A stretch of 53,120 nt of DNA from Salaquimonas sp. (GTDB lineage Bacteria > Pseudomonadota > Alphaproteobacteria > Rhizobiales > Rhizobiaceae). Position 1 is the stretch's first letter; the number at the start of each line of letters is the position of its first letter. The stretch covers positions 1 through 53,120 of the forward strand of contig JAJDOK010000084.1 of assembly GCA_022340185.1 (NCBI GenBank), given 5' to 3'. A program made the translations under genes and the position numbers. The notes below the pieces were generated by a model, which saw only the letters and a list, made by a program, of their open reading frames with translations, made no database searches and was not told the origin of the DNA. This document shows, one piece after another, positions 15,744 through 24,671 of this stretch.

Positions 15744-16024
15744 AAACTTCTCCTGTTGGTGTTGCTTCGGTGGCCATTCCGACTGCCCTGCGGCATATTT
15801 GCTGAGCTGCGCGCAGACGATTTTTTTACCTGCCCGTTTTGACCAGCCACAATTGCTTGGAAAGTTCCAATAGGTCCGAATAGACGGCAATTGAGCCGAA
15901 ATTGCGAACGGTAGGGTATGGCACTTCGCTGCCGTCCGTTTCGTCATAGTCAATGTCCGCTTTCGGCTCCGAAAGACAAGTTGGTTGTGACTACCCTTGA
16001 TGCTTTGAGGGCTCAGTTCCATCG

Positions 16025-16780
16025 TCACCCCTCTTCCCGCACCAACCTGCCCTGTTCCTCCCGGGACAGCTTGCCGTAGCTTGTCAGCGTGGTCATCGCT
16101 CCTTCATGGCCAAGGTTCTGGCTCCGGGCCTTGAATGCAATAACAGGAAGCTCGCGCCGATACATTTCGGAAACAATCATGTCGCGGAAGCGATGTGGTG
16201 TGAGTCCTCCGCGACCCACATGCTCGAATGTTGTTTTGACGATCTTCCTTGCCTTGGATGCATCCGCCCAGTGCTCTCGGGTCAGTCCGGCGTTGACGAA
16301 GCCCTTCTTGCGATCGTGGGTGGGAAGGTTTTTGGAAACAGGGGATCGTGATCCACGAAGCACAGCTCTTCCCTGAGATACCGGACCCAGTCGATGAATA
16401 TCGCCTCGAACTGGTCATTCAGGGGGAACAGGAACGCGTCGGTGCGCTTGCCGAATTTCGTGTCGACCTCTCTCGGATCCTGAATGATCAGGGAGCGTCG
16501 TTCGTCAAAATGCTTCAGCTTCAATCCGATCAGCGCCCCGTCGCGGATCGCGGTCAGCGCCAGCAGCACGAAGACGGCGCGGTCTCGTTTCTCGATCGTA
16601 GTCTTGTATAGCGCAGTTTCACCCGTTCGTTTTCAGGGCACTTCCGAACCATGACGACTAATCCTTTGGTGGTTTGACTGGACTTCTTGCCTTCTGTCCA
16701 GATGCAGCGCCAGAAAGGCTCTGGAACAGGTCCATCTGGCCAGTCGGTGAGCCGGCCGCAGGAACCGGAATCGGTTGCAT
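16025..16780 (-). pseudogene. Tyrosine recombinase (phage integrase family), decayed
   Basis: The C-terminal catalytic part is recognisable in pieces: LTAIRDGALIGLKLKHFDER (first Arg region), then after a frameshift near 16340 GGLTPHRFRDMIVSEMYRR and NLGHEGAMTTLTSYGKL (His, Arg, His and the Tyr nucleophile). Upstream, MVRKCPENERVKLRYT is the usual start of the N-terminal SAM-like domain of this group. It is joined directly to KTTIEKRDRAVFVLLALT, so most of the DNA-gripping domain has been deleted. A start at 16780 and at least three lesions (a stop or frameshift near 16655, the deletion with frameshift near 16610, and the shift near 16340) make it nonfunctional. Confidence 0.8.
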
Positions 16781-16875
16781 CTGAATTTGATGATCTGCGT
16801 TGCAATCGTTACACCCATTCAGCCGCAGGTATCGCCATTCCAGTTCCGGATTGCCTCACCGACACCAAGGGATCG

Positions 16876-17919
16876 CTATACCGACTCGCGTTCCACCAGC
16901 GGGCACTCTACCTTGATCTGGGTCGGGCCGGAGGAAAGACCCCCTGCCGAATCGATCAGCAGCTCAGCTGCGATCTCGCCCATTTCGTAATGTGGCAGCA
17001 CCAGTGTCGTAAGCGGCGGCCGGGTGAATTGCGCGATTTCACGGTCATCGAAACCGATGACCGAAACGTCCTGCGGCACCCGAAGCCCGAGCTCGCGAAG
17101 TGCATCGAAACACCCCACAGCCATCATGTCATTGGCGCAGAAGATTGCATCGGGCGGGTTTTTCAGCGACATCAGTTCGCGAGTCATTTCGTAGCCGGAT
17201 GAAGGTTCCCAGTTTCCGGGTCGAACCAGTTCCGGATCGAACGGAATGTCGCAACTCGACAGCGCCTGGCGATAGCCCTTCAGGCGGTCGCGGCTCGCGT
17301 CCAGCCCTTCCTGACCGTTGATCATTGCCACGCGTTTGCGGTCGGCACGGATCAGGCGTTCCGTCGCGACGCGTCCGCCAACCAGTTCGCCTGGCAGAAC
17401 GGATGGCAGCTTGCGCTTGGCATCGTAGCAGTTCAGCAGAACCGTGTGGTGATCGAACAGGGCTGGCGCGGTCTCCAGATGGCGTGTCAGTATCGTTCCG
17501 TAAATGATGCCGAGCAGCTGGTCGCCCATCTTGCTGATCAGCATCGCCTCGGCCTCGGGATCGCCGCGCGTGACCGTGAGGCATACCGTCAGCCCGTACT
17601 CCAGCGCCTTCTCGCGCGCGCCGTCGAAGGCGAGCGACATCCATGGATCGGTGGAGACTTCATCCGCGAGGAAAGCGATGACGTTCTGGTCGGCCGGTGT
17701 GCGGTGCTGTCCGCGTCGCACCAGCTTGTAGCCCAGTTCGTCGGCCGCGCGCTTGACCTTCTCGCGCGTTGAATCGCTCAGCCGCACACCTGCGCTGTAG
17801 TTAAGGACGAGCGACACCGTTGCCTGCGACACACCTGCCCGCGAGGCGACATCCATCATCGTCGGCCTGAGCCTGGCGCCCCCCTGTGCGTTGCCGGTTT
17901 CCCTCGTCAACTTGTTCAT
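16876..17919 (-). CDS. LacI-family transcriptional regulator
   Basis: The 347-residue protein has a LacI helix-turn-helix (TMMDVASRAGVSQATVSLVL, about 21-40) and a hinge segment (STREKVKRAADELGYKLVRR). A periplasmic-binding-like sensor domain includes NPPDAIFCANDMMAVG and VSVIGFDDREIAQF. It should bind a sugar or sugar derivative and control the neighbouring transporter genes. The ATG at 17919 is preceded by CCAGGAGATC. It lies 94 bp downstream of the permease gene on the same strand, so it can be co-transcribed with the ATPase-permease pair. Candidate operators with ATTAG/CTAAT symmetry lie at 19816 and 22027. Confidence 0.92.
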   Translation of the reverse strand: MNKLTRETGNAQGGARLRPTMMDVASRAGVSQATVSLVLNYSAGVRLSDSTREKVKRAADELGYKLVRRGQHRTPADQNVIAFLADEVSTDPWMSLAFDGAREKALEYGLTVCLTVTRGDPEAEAMLISKMGDQLLGIIYGTILTRHLETAPALFDHHTVLLNCYDAKRKLPSVLPGELVGGRVATERLIRADRKRVAMINGQEGLDASRDRLKGYRQALSSCDIPFDPELVRPGNWEPSSGYEMTRELMSLKNPPDAIFCANDMMAVGCFDALRELGLRVPQDVSVIGFDDREIAQFTRPPLTTLVLPHYEMGEIAAELLIDSAGGLSSGPTQIKVECPLVERESV

Positions 17920-18013
17920 GATCTCCTGGTTTCGCTGTCGGTGCGGTGTCTTGCTAGCGACTGGTTGCCGCGCCGGCAACATGGGTTTCCATTCGTGGAC
18001 AGTGACAAATCGT

Positions 18014-19012
18014 CTACTCTTGACCTCGCAACTTCTGGATACGGTCGAAGGCGACTGCCAGCACGATGAAGCTGCCGATGAACGCACCCTGCCAGAACGT
18101 GGAAATACCGAGCAGGATCAGCGAATTGCGTATGACCTCGATGAGCAGAGCGCCGATAACGGCACCGAAAGCACTGCCTTCGCCGCCGGCGAGATTGGCG
18201 CCGCCGATGACCGCTGCAGCGATCACGGTCAGCTCCATCGCGGTGCCCAGATTGGTGGTCACCCCGCCGAGCCAGCCCGCCATCAGGATGCCGGTGATGC
18301 CGGCGGTGAAAGCCGAGAACATGTATACCGAGACCTTGACCATCGGCACCGGAATGCCGGTGAGGATCGCGGCATTTTCATTGCCGCCAATGGCGAAGAC
18401 ATGCTGCCCCCAGGCCGTCCACTTGAAGACGAAGCCCATGACGAATGCCAGGATAACCATGACGATCAGCGGGTGCGGAATGCCGAACGTACTGCCTCCG
18501 CCGATCCACAAGAGCAGATCCTGGTCGGGTCCGAACTCGTAGATCATCTTGTTGTTGGACAGGACCAGCGCGATCGAGCGCGCAAAGGAAAGCATGCCAA
18601 GCGTCACCACGAATGGTGGCATGCCGACATAGGCGATGAGGATGCCGTTGACGAAACCGACGAGGAGAACGGCCCCGATTGCCGCCGCGGCTGCCAGCCA
18701 GAATGGATAGCCGGCGGCCATTACCATGCCGACCACCACAGCCGACAATACCACGCTGGCGCCGACGGAAAGGTCGATGCCGCCCGATGCGATCACCGTC
18801 GTCATGCCAATCGCAATGATGGCGACAAAGGCAAAATTGCGCGTCACATTGAACAAATTGCGTTCGGTTGCAAACGTGTCGGTGACCAGGGAAAGTGTCA
18901 CGCAGGCGATGAGCGCGGCCAGGAACACCCAGAATACCTGGTAGCTCATGATCCGCGAAAGGAGGGAGCGGTGCTGGCTTTGGCCGATGGCTTGTTCGAG
19001 AGTCGTATTCAT
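18014..19012 (-). CDS. Sugar ABC transporter permease (RbsC family)
   Basis: The 332-residue membrane protein has about nine to ten hydrophobic segments and the RbsC/BPD_transp_2 motifs TTVIASGGIDLSVGASVVLS and NENAAILTGIPV (coupling loop). The tail carries IGALLIEVIRNSLILLGIS. It forms the membrane channel with the ATPase encoded just upstream. The ATG at 19012 follows AAGGGGCAGCA. A GTG six codons earlier is an alternative. No binding-protein gene follows on this strand, so one of the two binding proteins on the plus strand probably serves this pair (inference). Confidence 0.9.
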   Translation of the reverse strand: MNTTLEQAIGQSQHRSLLSRIMSYQVFWVFLAALIACVTLSLVTDTFATERNLFNVTRNFAFVAIIAIGMTTVIASGGIDLSVGASVVLSAVVVGMVMAAGYPFWLAAAAAIGAVLLVGFVNGILIAYVGMPPFVVTLGMLSFARSIALVLSNNKMIYEFGPDQDLLLWIGGGSTFGIPHPLIVMVILAFVMGFVFKWTAWGQHVFAIGGNENAAILTGIPVPMVKVSVYMFSAFTAGITGILMAGWLGGVTTNLGTAMELTVIAAAVIGGANLAGGEGSAFGAVIGALLIEVIRNSLILLGISTFWQGAFIGSFIVLAVAFDRIQKLRGQE

Positions 19013-19022
19013 TGCTGCCCCT

Positions 19023-19766
19023 TCATGCACTTTCTATCGCGCCGGTGATAAGCCCGGTCACTTCCTCCGGCGAACTGTCGATGGTCGCCTTGTCGGCAAC
19101 CAGCTCGCCGCGCCTCAACACCGCGATGCGGTCGGACACCGCGAAGACGTCAGGCATGCGGTGGCTGATCAGGATCACGGTGATGCCGCGGTCCCTGAGC
19201 CGGCGGATCAGTTCGAGAACCTCGGCGACCTGCCGCACCGAAATGGCTGCCGTCGGTTCGTCCATCAGCACCACCTTTGCATCAGCCAGAAGGGTGCGCG
19301 CGATGGCGACCGCCTGGCGCTGTCCGCCCGACATCTTGCGCACGATATCGCGAGGCCGTGTCTCCGACTTCAATTGTGCGAAGAGTTCACCCGCGCGCCG
19401 GTGCATCGTCTTGTAATCTATGATGCGTACGGGACCGGTTCTGCGCTTGAGTTCGCGCCCCAGGAAAACATTGGACGCAGCCGTGAGGTTGTCGCAAAGC
19501 GCCAGGTCCTGATAGACGATCTCGATGCCTGCATTCTGGGCATCCCTGGGATGATGGAAATCGCGCATTTCGCCGTCGAGATGGATTTCTCCTTCCGACG
19601 GTCTGAAATTGCCGGCGATGATCTTGACCAGCGTCGATTTGCCGGCGCCGTTGTCCCCCATCAGGCCAAGCACCTGGCCTTCTTCAATCGAAAGCGACAC
19701 GGCATGCAGCGCGCGTATTGCGCCGAAATGCTTGCCGATGCCGGTCAGCCTCAGTCGTTCCGCCAC
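19023..19766 (-). CDS. Sugar ABC transporter ATP-binding protein, single-domain
   Basis: The 247-residue protein has one ATPase cassette: Walker A GDNGAGKST, signature MSGGQRQAVAIART, Walker B VVLMDEPTAAIS and H-loop VILISHRMPDVF. Single-cassette ATPases of the FrcA type work as homodimers, unlike the fused two-cassette ATPase encoded at 23139. The start is chosen as GTG at 19766 because GGGAGGAGGAATC precedes it. The longer in-frame extension lacks such a site. It is the first gene of the minus-strand operon, divergent from the epimerase gene. Confidence 0.9.
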   Translation of the reverse strand: MAERLRLTGIGKHFGAIRALHAVSLSIEEGQVLGLMGDNGAGKSTLVKIIAGNFRPSEGEIHLDGEMRDFHHPRDAQNAGIEIVYQDLALCDNLTAASNVFLGRELKRRTGPVRIIDYKTMHRRAGELFAQLKSETRPRDIVRKMSGGQRQAVAIARTLLADAKVVLMDEPTAAISVRQVAEVLELIRRLRDRGITVILISHRMPDVFAVSDRIAVLRRGELVADKATIDSSPEEVTGLITGAIESA

Positions 19767-19815
19767 GATTCCTCCTCCCGCTCGTCGAGCGTTCCCGTCA
19801 CACCACAAATAGTTG

Positions 19816-19831
19816 ACTAATGAATATTAGT
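19816..19831. promoter_or_regulatory. Candidate LacI-type operator in the divergent promoter region
   Basis: ACTAAT (19816-19821) and ATTAGT (19826-19831) form a perfect inverted repeat around GAAT, in the AT-rich gap between the divergent ATPase and epimerase genes. A related palindrome, ATTAGCTAAT, lies at 22027-22036 upstream of the second binding-protein gene. Both share CTAATGAA. Confidence 0.45.
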
Positions 19832-19862
19832 AAATATTATCAATTCAAGTTTGGGAGGATGA

Positions 19863-20843
19863 ATGAAGCTGCTTGTCACTGGGGCGACCGGAAAGGTTGG
19901 CAATCACTTCCTGCCAGCCGTGCGATCGGATGGACGATTTGCCGGCTGCAGCATCGTCGCAATTTGCCATAACCGGACCATTGATGCCGATGACGCAACC
20001 GAGGTGTTCCGCGGCTCGCTGTCCGATCGTGCCACCGTGGAAAAGGCCATGTCCGGCGTGACCCATGTCGTTCACATGGCTGCGGTCAAGGAATCGCCCG
20101 ACCTCGCGATGGACGTTGCGGTCAAGGGAATGTTCCACCTGCTCGAGGCATTCCGCGCCTCGCCCTCTGCGCGACAGTTCATCCTGATCGGCGGCGATTG
20201 CTCGGTCGGCCACGCCTTTCATCGCTATGACGGGCCCGTCACCGAAGATTCTCCAAGACGCGCCTATCCGGGCTGCTACGCGCTGACCAAGGTCATCGAG
20301 GAGGTGATGCTCGAGCAGTATCGGATTCAGTACGGCGTCAACGGCTGCTGCCTGCGTGCACCCTGGATCATGGAGAAGGACGATTTCCGTCATGCGCTGG
20401 CCTTCGGCGCGGATCAGTTTGGCGGTCCGCCCTGGAGTGATTTCCTGTCCGAGGGCGAGGTCTCGCGCCTTTCCGGCCAGAACGTCGTTCCCCTCATGCT
20501 GGACTGTGAGAGTAAGCCACTCAGGCGAAATTTTGTACATGTTTCCGACCTCGTCAATGCGATCCTGGCGGCGCTGGACAATCCGGCGGCCGAAGGCCAA
20601 CTCTTCAATATCGCAATGGACGAGCCTGTCGATTACGGCCGTGTTGCCGAATACCTGAAAGACACGCGGGGTTATTCGGCACTCGAAATCCGGACTGGCC
20701 TGTTCAGCAACTGGCTGGACAACGCCAAGGCGCGGCTGAAGCTCGGTTGGCGACCGCTCTACGATCTCAGGTCGCTCATCGAGGACGCGTGGAACTATGT
20801 GCGGGCGTCCGACGATCCGCGCAAAATCTGGTACCCGGGCTGA
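19863..20843 (+). CDS. NAD(P)-dependent epimerase/dehydratase family protein
   Basis: The 326-residue protein is an extended short-chain dehydrogenase. It has the Rossmann motif GATGKVG (residues 7-13), VVHMAAVKES at the end of the fourth strand and the catalytic YALTK (Tyr-x-x-x-Lys) near 139-143. Such enzymes oxidise or epimerise sugars or sugar nucleotides. Sitting first in a sugar-uptake operon, it may oxidise the imported sugar at C1 or epimerise a derivative (inference). The ATG follows GGGAGGATGA. It is divergent from the minus-strand ATPase gene and is followed at 37 bp by the first binding protein. Confidence 0.85.
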   Translation: MKLLVTGATGKVGNHFLPAVRSDGRFAGCSIVAICHNRTIDADDATEVFRGSLSDRATVEKAMSGVTHVVHMAAVKESPDLAMDVAVKGMFHLLEAFRASPSARQFILIGGDCSVGHAFHRYDGPVTEDSPRRAYPGCYALTKVIEEVMLEQYRIQYGVNGCCLRAPWIMEKDDFRHALAFGADQFGGPPWSDFLSEGEVSRLSGQNVVPLMLDCESKPLRRNFVHVSDLVNAILAALDNPAAEGQLFNIAMDEPVDYGRVAEYLKDTRGYSALEIRTGLFSNWLDNAKARLKLGWRPLYDLRSLIEDAWNYVRASDDPRKIWYPG

Positions 20844-20880
20844 AATCCGGTTGCACATCCAAACAACGGGAGGAGTTGTA

Positions 20881-21873
20881 ATGAAACGAGTGGGTTTATT
20901 GGTGTCTGCGGTAGCGCTCCTGGCGCTGGCGACAGGCGTTTCAAACGCGGCCGACAAGAAGACACTGGCAATCGTGGTCAAGGGCCTCGACAATCCATTC
21001 TTCGAGCAGATCAATCTGGGTTGCAAGAAATGGATGTCGGAGCATGCCGACAGCGAATATGAATGCCTCTACACCGGGCCGGCTTCCTCGACGGACGAGT
21101 CCGGCGAGGTTCAGATCGTCGACGATCTGCTTACCAAGGGCGTGGCGGCGATCGCCATTTCGCCCTCCAATGCGCCGGCCATGGCCAACCGCATCCGCCA
21201 GATAGCACCTTCCGTTCCGGTCATGACGGTTGACGCCGACTTGCTGGAAAAGGATCGCGACCTGCGCAAGACCTATCTGGGTACCGACAACTACCTAATG
21301 GGCGTGAAAATGGCCGAGCAGGCCACCAAGCTGAAACCCAATGGCGGTACGGTGTGCCTGCAACTCGGTAACGTCGCAGCCGACAATATCAACGCTCGCG
21401 CCCAGGGCTTCCGCGACACGGCAGGCGGCGAGAAGGGAATCGAACGCCTGACCGGCCAGAACGGCTGGACCGAAATCGACGGCTGCCCGGTCTTCACCAA
21501 TGACCAGGCGGATCTCGCCAACCAGCAGATGGCCGACACGTTCACGGCCAATCCGGATCTGGACGCCTTCATCCTGGTCGGCGGCTGGGCGCAGTTCGCG
21601 CCGCAGGCTTATGCCCAGGTCACCGATCAGGTCATGGACAAGCTGAAGTCGAAGAAGCTGGTCATCATCGCCGGCGATACGCTGCCGCCGCAGACCAAGG
21701 CATTCCGCGAGGGCCGCAGCCATGCGCAGGTCGGCCAGCGTCCCTTCGAGATGGGCCTTCGGGCCCCCGACGTCATGATCCAGCTGATCAATGGCGAAAA
21801 GGTGGACGATCCGCTCTTTACCGGACTGGATGTCTGCAATGGTGACGATCCCGGTTTCTGCAAAGACAACTGA
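20881..21873 (+). CDS. Periplasmic sugar-binding protein (first of two)
   Basis: The 330-residue protein starts with a signal peptide (MKRVGLLVSAVALLALATG, cleaved near SNAAD) and has the type I sugar-binding fold: LAIVVKGLDNPFFEQINLG at the start and GVAAIAISPSNAPAM in the first domain. Cysteines near the middle and at the end (VCLQ, DVCNGDDPGFC) could form periplasmic disulfides. The ATG follows GGGAGGAGTTGTA. A strong terminator follows at 21899, separating it from the second binding-protein gene. It may feed the minus-strand ATPase-permease pair, which has no binding protein of its own. Confidence 0.9.
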   Translation: MKRVGLLVSAVALLALATGVSNAADKKTLAIVVKGLDNPFFEQINLGCKKWMSEHADSEYECLYTGPASSTDESGEVQIVDDLLTKGVAAIAISPSNAPAMANRIRQIAPSVPVMTVDADLLEKDRDLRKTYLGTDNYLMGVKMAEQATKLKPNGGTVCLQLGNVAADNINARAQGFRDTAGGEKGIERLTGQNGWTEIDGCPVFTNDQADLANQQMADTFTANPDLDAFILVGGWAQFAPQAYAQVTDQVMDKLKSKKLVIIAGDTLPPQTKAFREGRSHAQVGQRPFEMGLRAPDVMIQLINGEKVDDPLFTGLDVCNGDDPGFCKDN

Positions 21874-21898
21874 TCGGTTTATCTCTGCGACATGTGTG

Positions 21899-21926
21899 AA
21901 CCGGGCCGCGTGCGGCCCGGTTCTTT
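21899..21926 (+). terminator. Rho-independent terminator
   Basis: AACCGGGCCGC and GCGGCCCGGTT are complementary over 10-11 bp and are followed by CTTT. It lies 26 bp after the stop of the first binding protein and should end that transcript or reduce read-through. Confidence 0.85.
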
Positions 21927-22003
21927 ATTGTCCGCCCCATGGGCGGATGTTGCCCTGCAGCGATGAATTGACCGCGGCGATGCCTGTCCGGAAGCAATTT
22001 TGG

Positions 22004-22036
22004 ATTGATAATTCATCAATAATGATATTAGCTAAT
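22004..22036. promoter_or_regulatory. AT-rich promoter region with two inverted repeats
   Basis: ATTGAT-N5-ATCAAT occupies 22004-22020 and the perfect palindrome ATTAGCTAAT 22027-22036, about 60-90 bp before the second binding-protein gene. The second resembles the site at 19816. They are probable binding sites for the LacI regulator of this locus and suggest a second promoter here. Confidence 0.45.
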
Positions 22037-22095
22037 GAAGCGCTGATAAGCGCTCGAGGGTTGAAGGACCCTTGCTAAATTTGAAGGGAGGAAAG

Positions 22096-23049
22096 ATGAA
22101 ACTCAGAACTTTGGCCGGTGCGATCGCGGTAGCTGCCGTGCTCGGCACCAGCGCTTTCGCACAGGACAAGCCGGAGATCGCTTTCGTGGTCAACGGTCCG
22201 TCCGATTTCTGGAAGATCATGGAGGCTGCGGTCGCAAAGGCGCAGACCGAATTGCCGGATGTGACGCTCTCTTTCCGTTATCCGGAGCGTGCTGACGCCG
22301 CAATTCAGCGCCGCATGATGGACGATCTGGTGGCAGCGGGTGTCGACGCGATTGCCGTGTCGGTGGTGGATCCCCCGACATCGACCGACGCGATCAACTC
22401 GGTTGCTTCGCAGATTCCGTTCTTCACCTTCGACTCCGATGCGACCCAGTCCAACCGCATCGCCTATATCGGTTCGTCCAATGTCCAGCTTGGCAAGATG
22501 GCTGGCGAGTTGATGAAGAAGGCGATGGCCGGCAAGGAAGGCAAGTGCATGGGCTTCGTCGGCCTGCCGGGCGCGGACAATGCCAAGGAGCGCATCCAGG
22601 GCTACAACGAAGCCGTAGCCGGTACGGGTCTCGAACTGATCGATGTTCGCGGTGACGACATTGACCAGACTCGCGCCCGCGCCAATGTCGACGACGTTCT
22701 CGTCGCCAACCCGGAAGTCAACTGCATGGTCGGATTCTACTCCTACAATCCGCCGCGCATGTACGAGGCGCTGCGTGATGCCGGCAAGCTCGGCGATATC
22801 ACGGTCGTCGCCTTCGACGAGGATCCGATCACCCTTGGCGCAGTCAAGGAAGGTTCCTTTGCCGGTACGGTTGTCCAGCAGCCCTATGAATGGGGTTATC
22901 AGGGCTCCAAGCTGATCGCGGCCTACCTGAAAGGCGACAAGTCGGGCATCCCGGCCGATGGCATCCTCATCATTCCGGGCCTGACCCTGACCAAGGATAA
23001 TGTCGAAGCCTTCCAGACCGACTTCCAGGCCAAGTTGGCCGGCAAATAG
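22096..23049 (+). CDS. Periplasmic sugar-binding protein (second of two)
   Basis: The 317-residue protein has a signal peptide (MKLRTLAGAIAVAAVLGTS, cleaved after AFA) and a type I periplasmic binding fold: EIAFVVNGPSDFWKIMEAAV, GVDAIAVSVVDPPT and DITVVAFDEDPITLGAVKEG. It would bind a sugar and hand it to the ATPase-permease pair encoded directly downstream. The ATG follows GGGAGGAAAG. A hairpin after the gene (23077) likely keeps its expression above that of the ATPase. Confidence 0.92.
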   Translation: MKLRTLAGAIAVAAVLGTSAFAQDKPEIAFVVNGPSDFWKIMEAAVAKAQTELPDVTLSFRYPERADAAIQRRMMDDLVAAGVDAIAVSVVDPPTSTDAINSVASQIPFFTFDSDATQSNRIAYIGSSNVQLGKMAGELMKKAMAGKEGKCMGFVGLPGADNAKERIQGYNEAVAGTGLELIDVRGDDIDQTRARANVDDVLVANPEVNCMVGFYSYNPPRMYEALRDAGKLGDITVVAFDEDPITLGAVKEGSFAGTVVQQPYEWGYQGSKLIAAYLKGDKSGIPADGILIIPGLTLTKDNVEAFQTDFQAKLAGK

Positions 23050-23076
23050 CCAGGGATTTGGTTAATCTCCAAAGGA

Positions 23077-23119
23077 GCAGCGCCGGACACGCCATGGAGC
23101 ATGTCTGGCGCTGCCTTGT
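23077..23119 (+). terminator. Attenuating hairpin between binding-protein and ATPase genes
   Basis: GCAGCGCC-GG-ACA (from 23077) pairs with TGT-CT-GGCGCTGC (to 23114) and is followed by CTTGTTT. It sits in the 89-bp gap before the ATPase start, a common place for partial terminators that raise binding-protein levels. Confidence 0.7.
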
Positions 23120-23138
23120 TTCGGGAAGCATGTGATCA

Positions 23139-24671
23139 ATGAGCGCCCCAGAAGAAGCTGACGCGAAGAAGACCGGATTCTCCATCAGCCTCTCCAACAC
23201 CTCGAAATTCTATCCTGGCGTGGTGGCGCTGGACGACGTCAGCCTGCAGGTCGAGGCAGGCGAGATTGTTGGCCTGGTGGGGGAGAACGGTGCTGGCAAG
23301 TCGACGCTGATGAAGGTGCTCGGTGGCAGCACCGCTCCGGATCGCGGCACGATCACGATCAATGGTCAGGACTACGATTTCCTGACGCCGCCATTGGCGA
23401 CCGAATTGGGCATCGCCTTTGTCCATCAAGAACTCAACCTGTTCGAGAATCTCGATGTCGCTGCCAACATCTATATTGGACGCGAGCCGCACCGCTACGG
23501 CTTCCTCCGACTGGTCGACAACGAAAAGCTGTACAGGGAGGCGCAATCCCTGCTCGACCGCCTTGGAGCAACCTTCTCGCCGACAACTCCGGTCGAGAAG
23601 CTCTCGCTGGCCCAGCGGCAGATGGTCGAGATAGCCAAGGTACTGAGCGTCGACGCGCGGCTGGTCATCTTCGACGAGCCGACATCGTCGCTGCCGGTCG
23701 CCGAGACCGAAAAGCTGCTCGAGATCATCGCCGGGCTGAAGGCGCATGGCATTGCCGTGATCTTCATTTCGCACCGCCTGCACGAAATCGTCACGGCCTG
23801 CGACCGGGTACTGGTCCTGCGCGACGGCCGCATGGTCGGTGAACTGGAGGGCGAGAAAATCAATCATGACACGATGGTCAAGCTCATGGTTGGACGAGAC
23901 CTCAAGGTGGCCTATTCGCCGCCGGCCATGGAGCGCGGCCAGGCCGCACTTTCGGCCAGGGGGATCAGAACAGGCACCTATCCGCACAGGGAAATCGATC
24001 TTGATCTCCACAGCGGCGAGATTCTGGGGCTGGCGGGTCTGGTCGGGGCGGGACGCACCGAACTTGCACGTGTGCTGTTCGGGATCGACGGCGCTTTGGG
24101 CGGTTCCATACATCTTGATGGCGAGGAAATCCGGTTCGCGTCTTCGGCAGATGCGGTCAAGGCGGGGGTATTCCTGGTTCCCGAAGACAGAAAGGGGGCG
24201 GGCCTCCTTCTCGATATGACGATTGCAGAGAACATCAGCCTGCCCAATCTTGTCGCCTATTCCCGCAACAGGCTGGTTTCCCGCGAGAACGAACGGGTAC
24301 AGGCGGAGAGAAGCCGCGCCGAACTCGATATCCGCGCGCCTAGTGTCACGGTACGCACCGGTGCCCTGTCTGGCGGCAACCAGCAGAAGGTAGTGCTGGC
24401 GAAATGGCTCGCGATGGAGCCGAATGTCATCATCTTCGACGAGCCGACACGCGGCATCGACATCGGCGCAAAGACGGAGATCTACAGGCTGATGCGCAAT
24501 CTTGCCGACAACGGTGTCGCCGTGCTGGTGATTTCATCCGACATGGAAGAGGTGATCGGCGTATCCGACAGGGTGGCCGTGATGCATGAAGGCCATATCA
24601 CCGGCATCCTGGATCGTGACCGGTCAAGCGAAGAGAATATTCTGACATTGGCAGTCGGGAAATCGATTTGA
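23139..24671 (+). CDS. Sugar ABC transporter ATP-binding protein, two-cassette (RbsA/XylG type)
   Basis: The 510-residue protein contains two fused ATPase cassettes. The first has Walker [10 protein letters not shown], the weak signature LSLAQRQMVEIAKV and Walker B LVIFDEPTSSLP. The second has the degenerate Walker A GLVGAGRTELARVLFG, signature [14 protein letters not shown] and Walker [15 protein letters not shown]. This is the normal asymmetry of monosaccharide importers. It energises uptake with the permease that follows, whose ATG overlaps its stop (TGATG). The imported sugar is not known. Confidence 0.93.
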   Translation: MSAPEEADAKKTGFSISLSNTSKFYPGVVALDDVSLQVEAGEIVGLVGENGAGKSTLMKVLGGSTAPDRGTITINGQDYDFLTPPLATELGIAFVHQELNLFENLDVAANIYIGREPHRYGFLRLVDNEKLYREAQSLLDRLGATFSPTTPVEKLSLAQRQMVEIAKVLSVDARLVIFDEPTSSLPVAETEKLLEIIAGLKAHGIAVIFISHRLHEIVTACDRVLVLRDGRMVGELEGEKINHDTMVKLMVGRDLKVAYSPPAMERGQAALSARGIRTGTYPHREIDLDLHSGEILGLAGLVGAGRTELARVLFGIDGALGGSIHLDGEEIRFASSADAVKAGVFLVPEDRKGAGLLLDMTIAENISLPNLVAYSRNRLVSRENERVQAERSRAELDIRAPSVTVRTGALSGGNQQKVVLAKWLAMEPNVIIFDEPTRGIDIGAKTEIYRLMRNLADNGVAVLVISSDMEEVIGVSDRVAVMHEGHITGILDRDRSSEENILTLAVGKSI

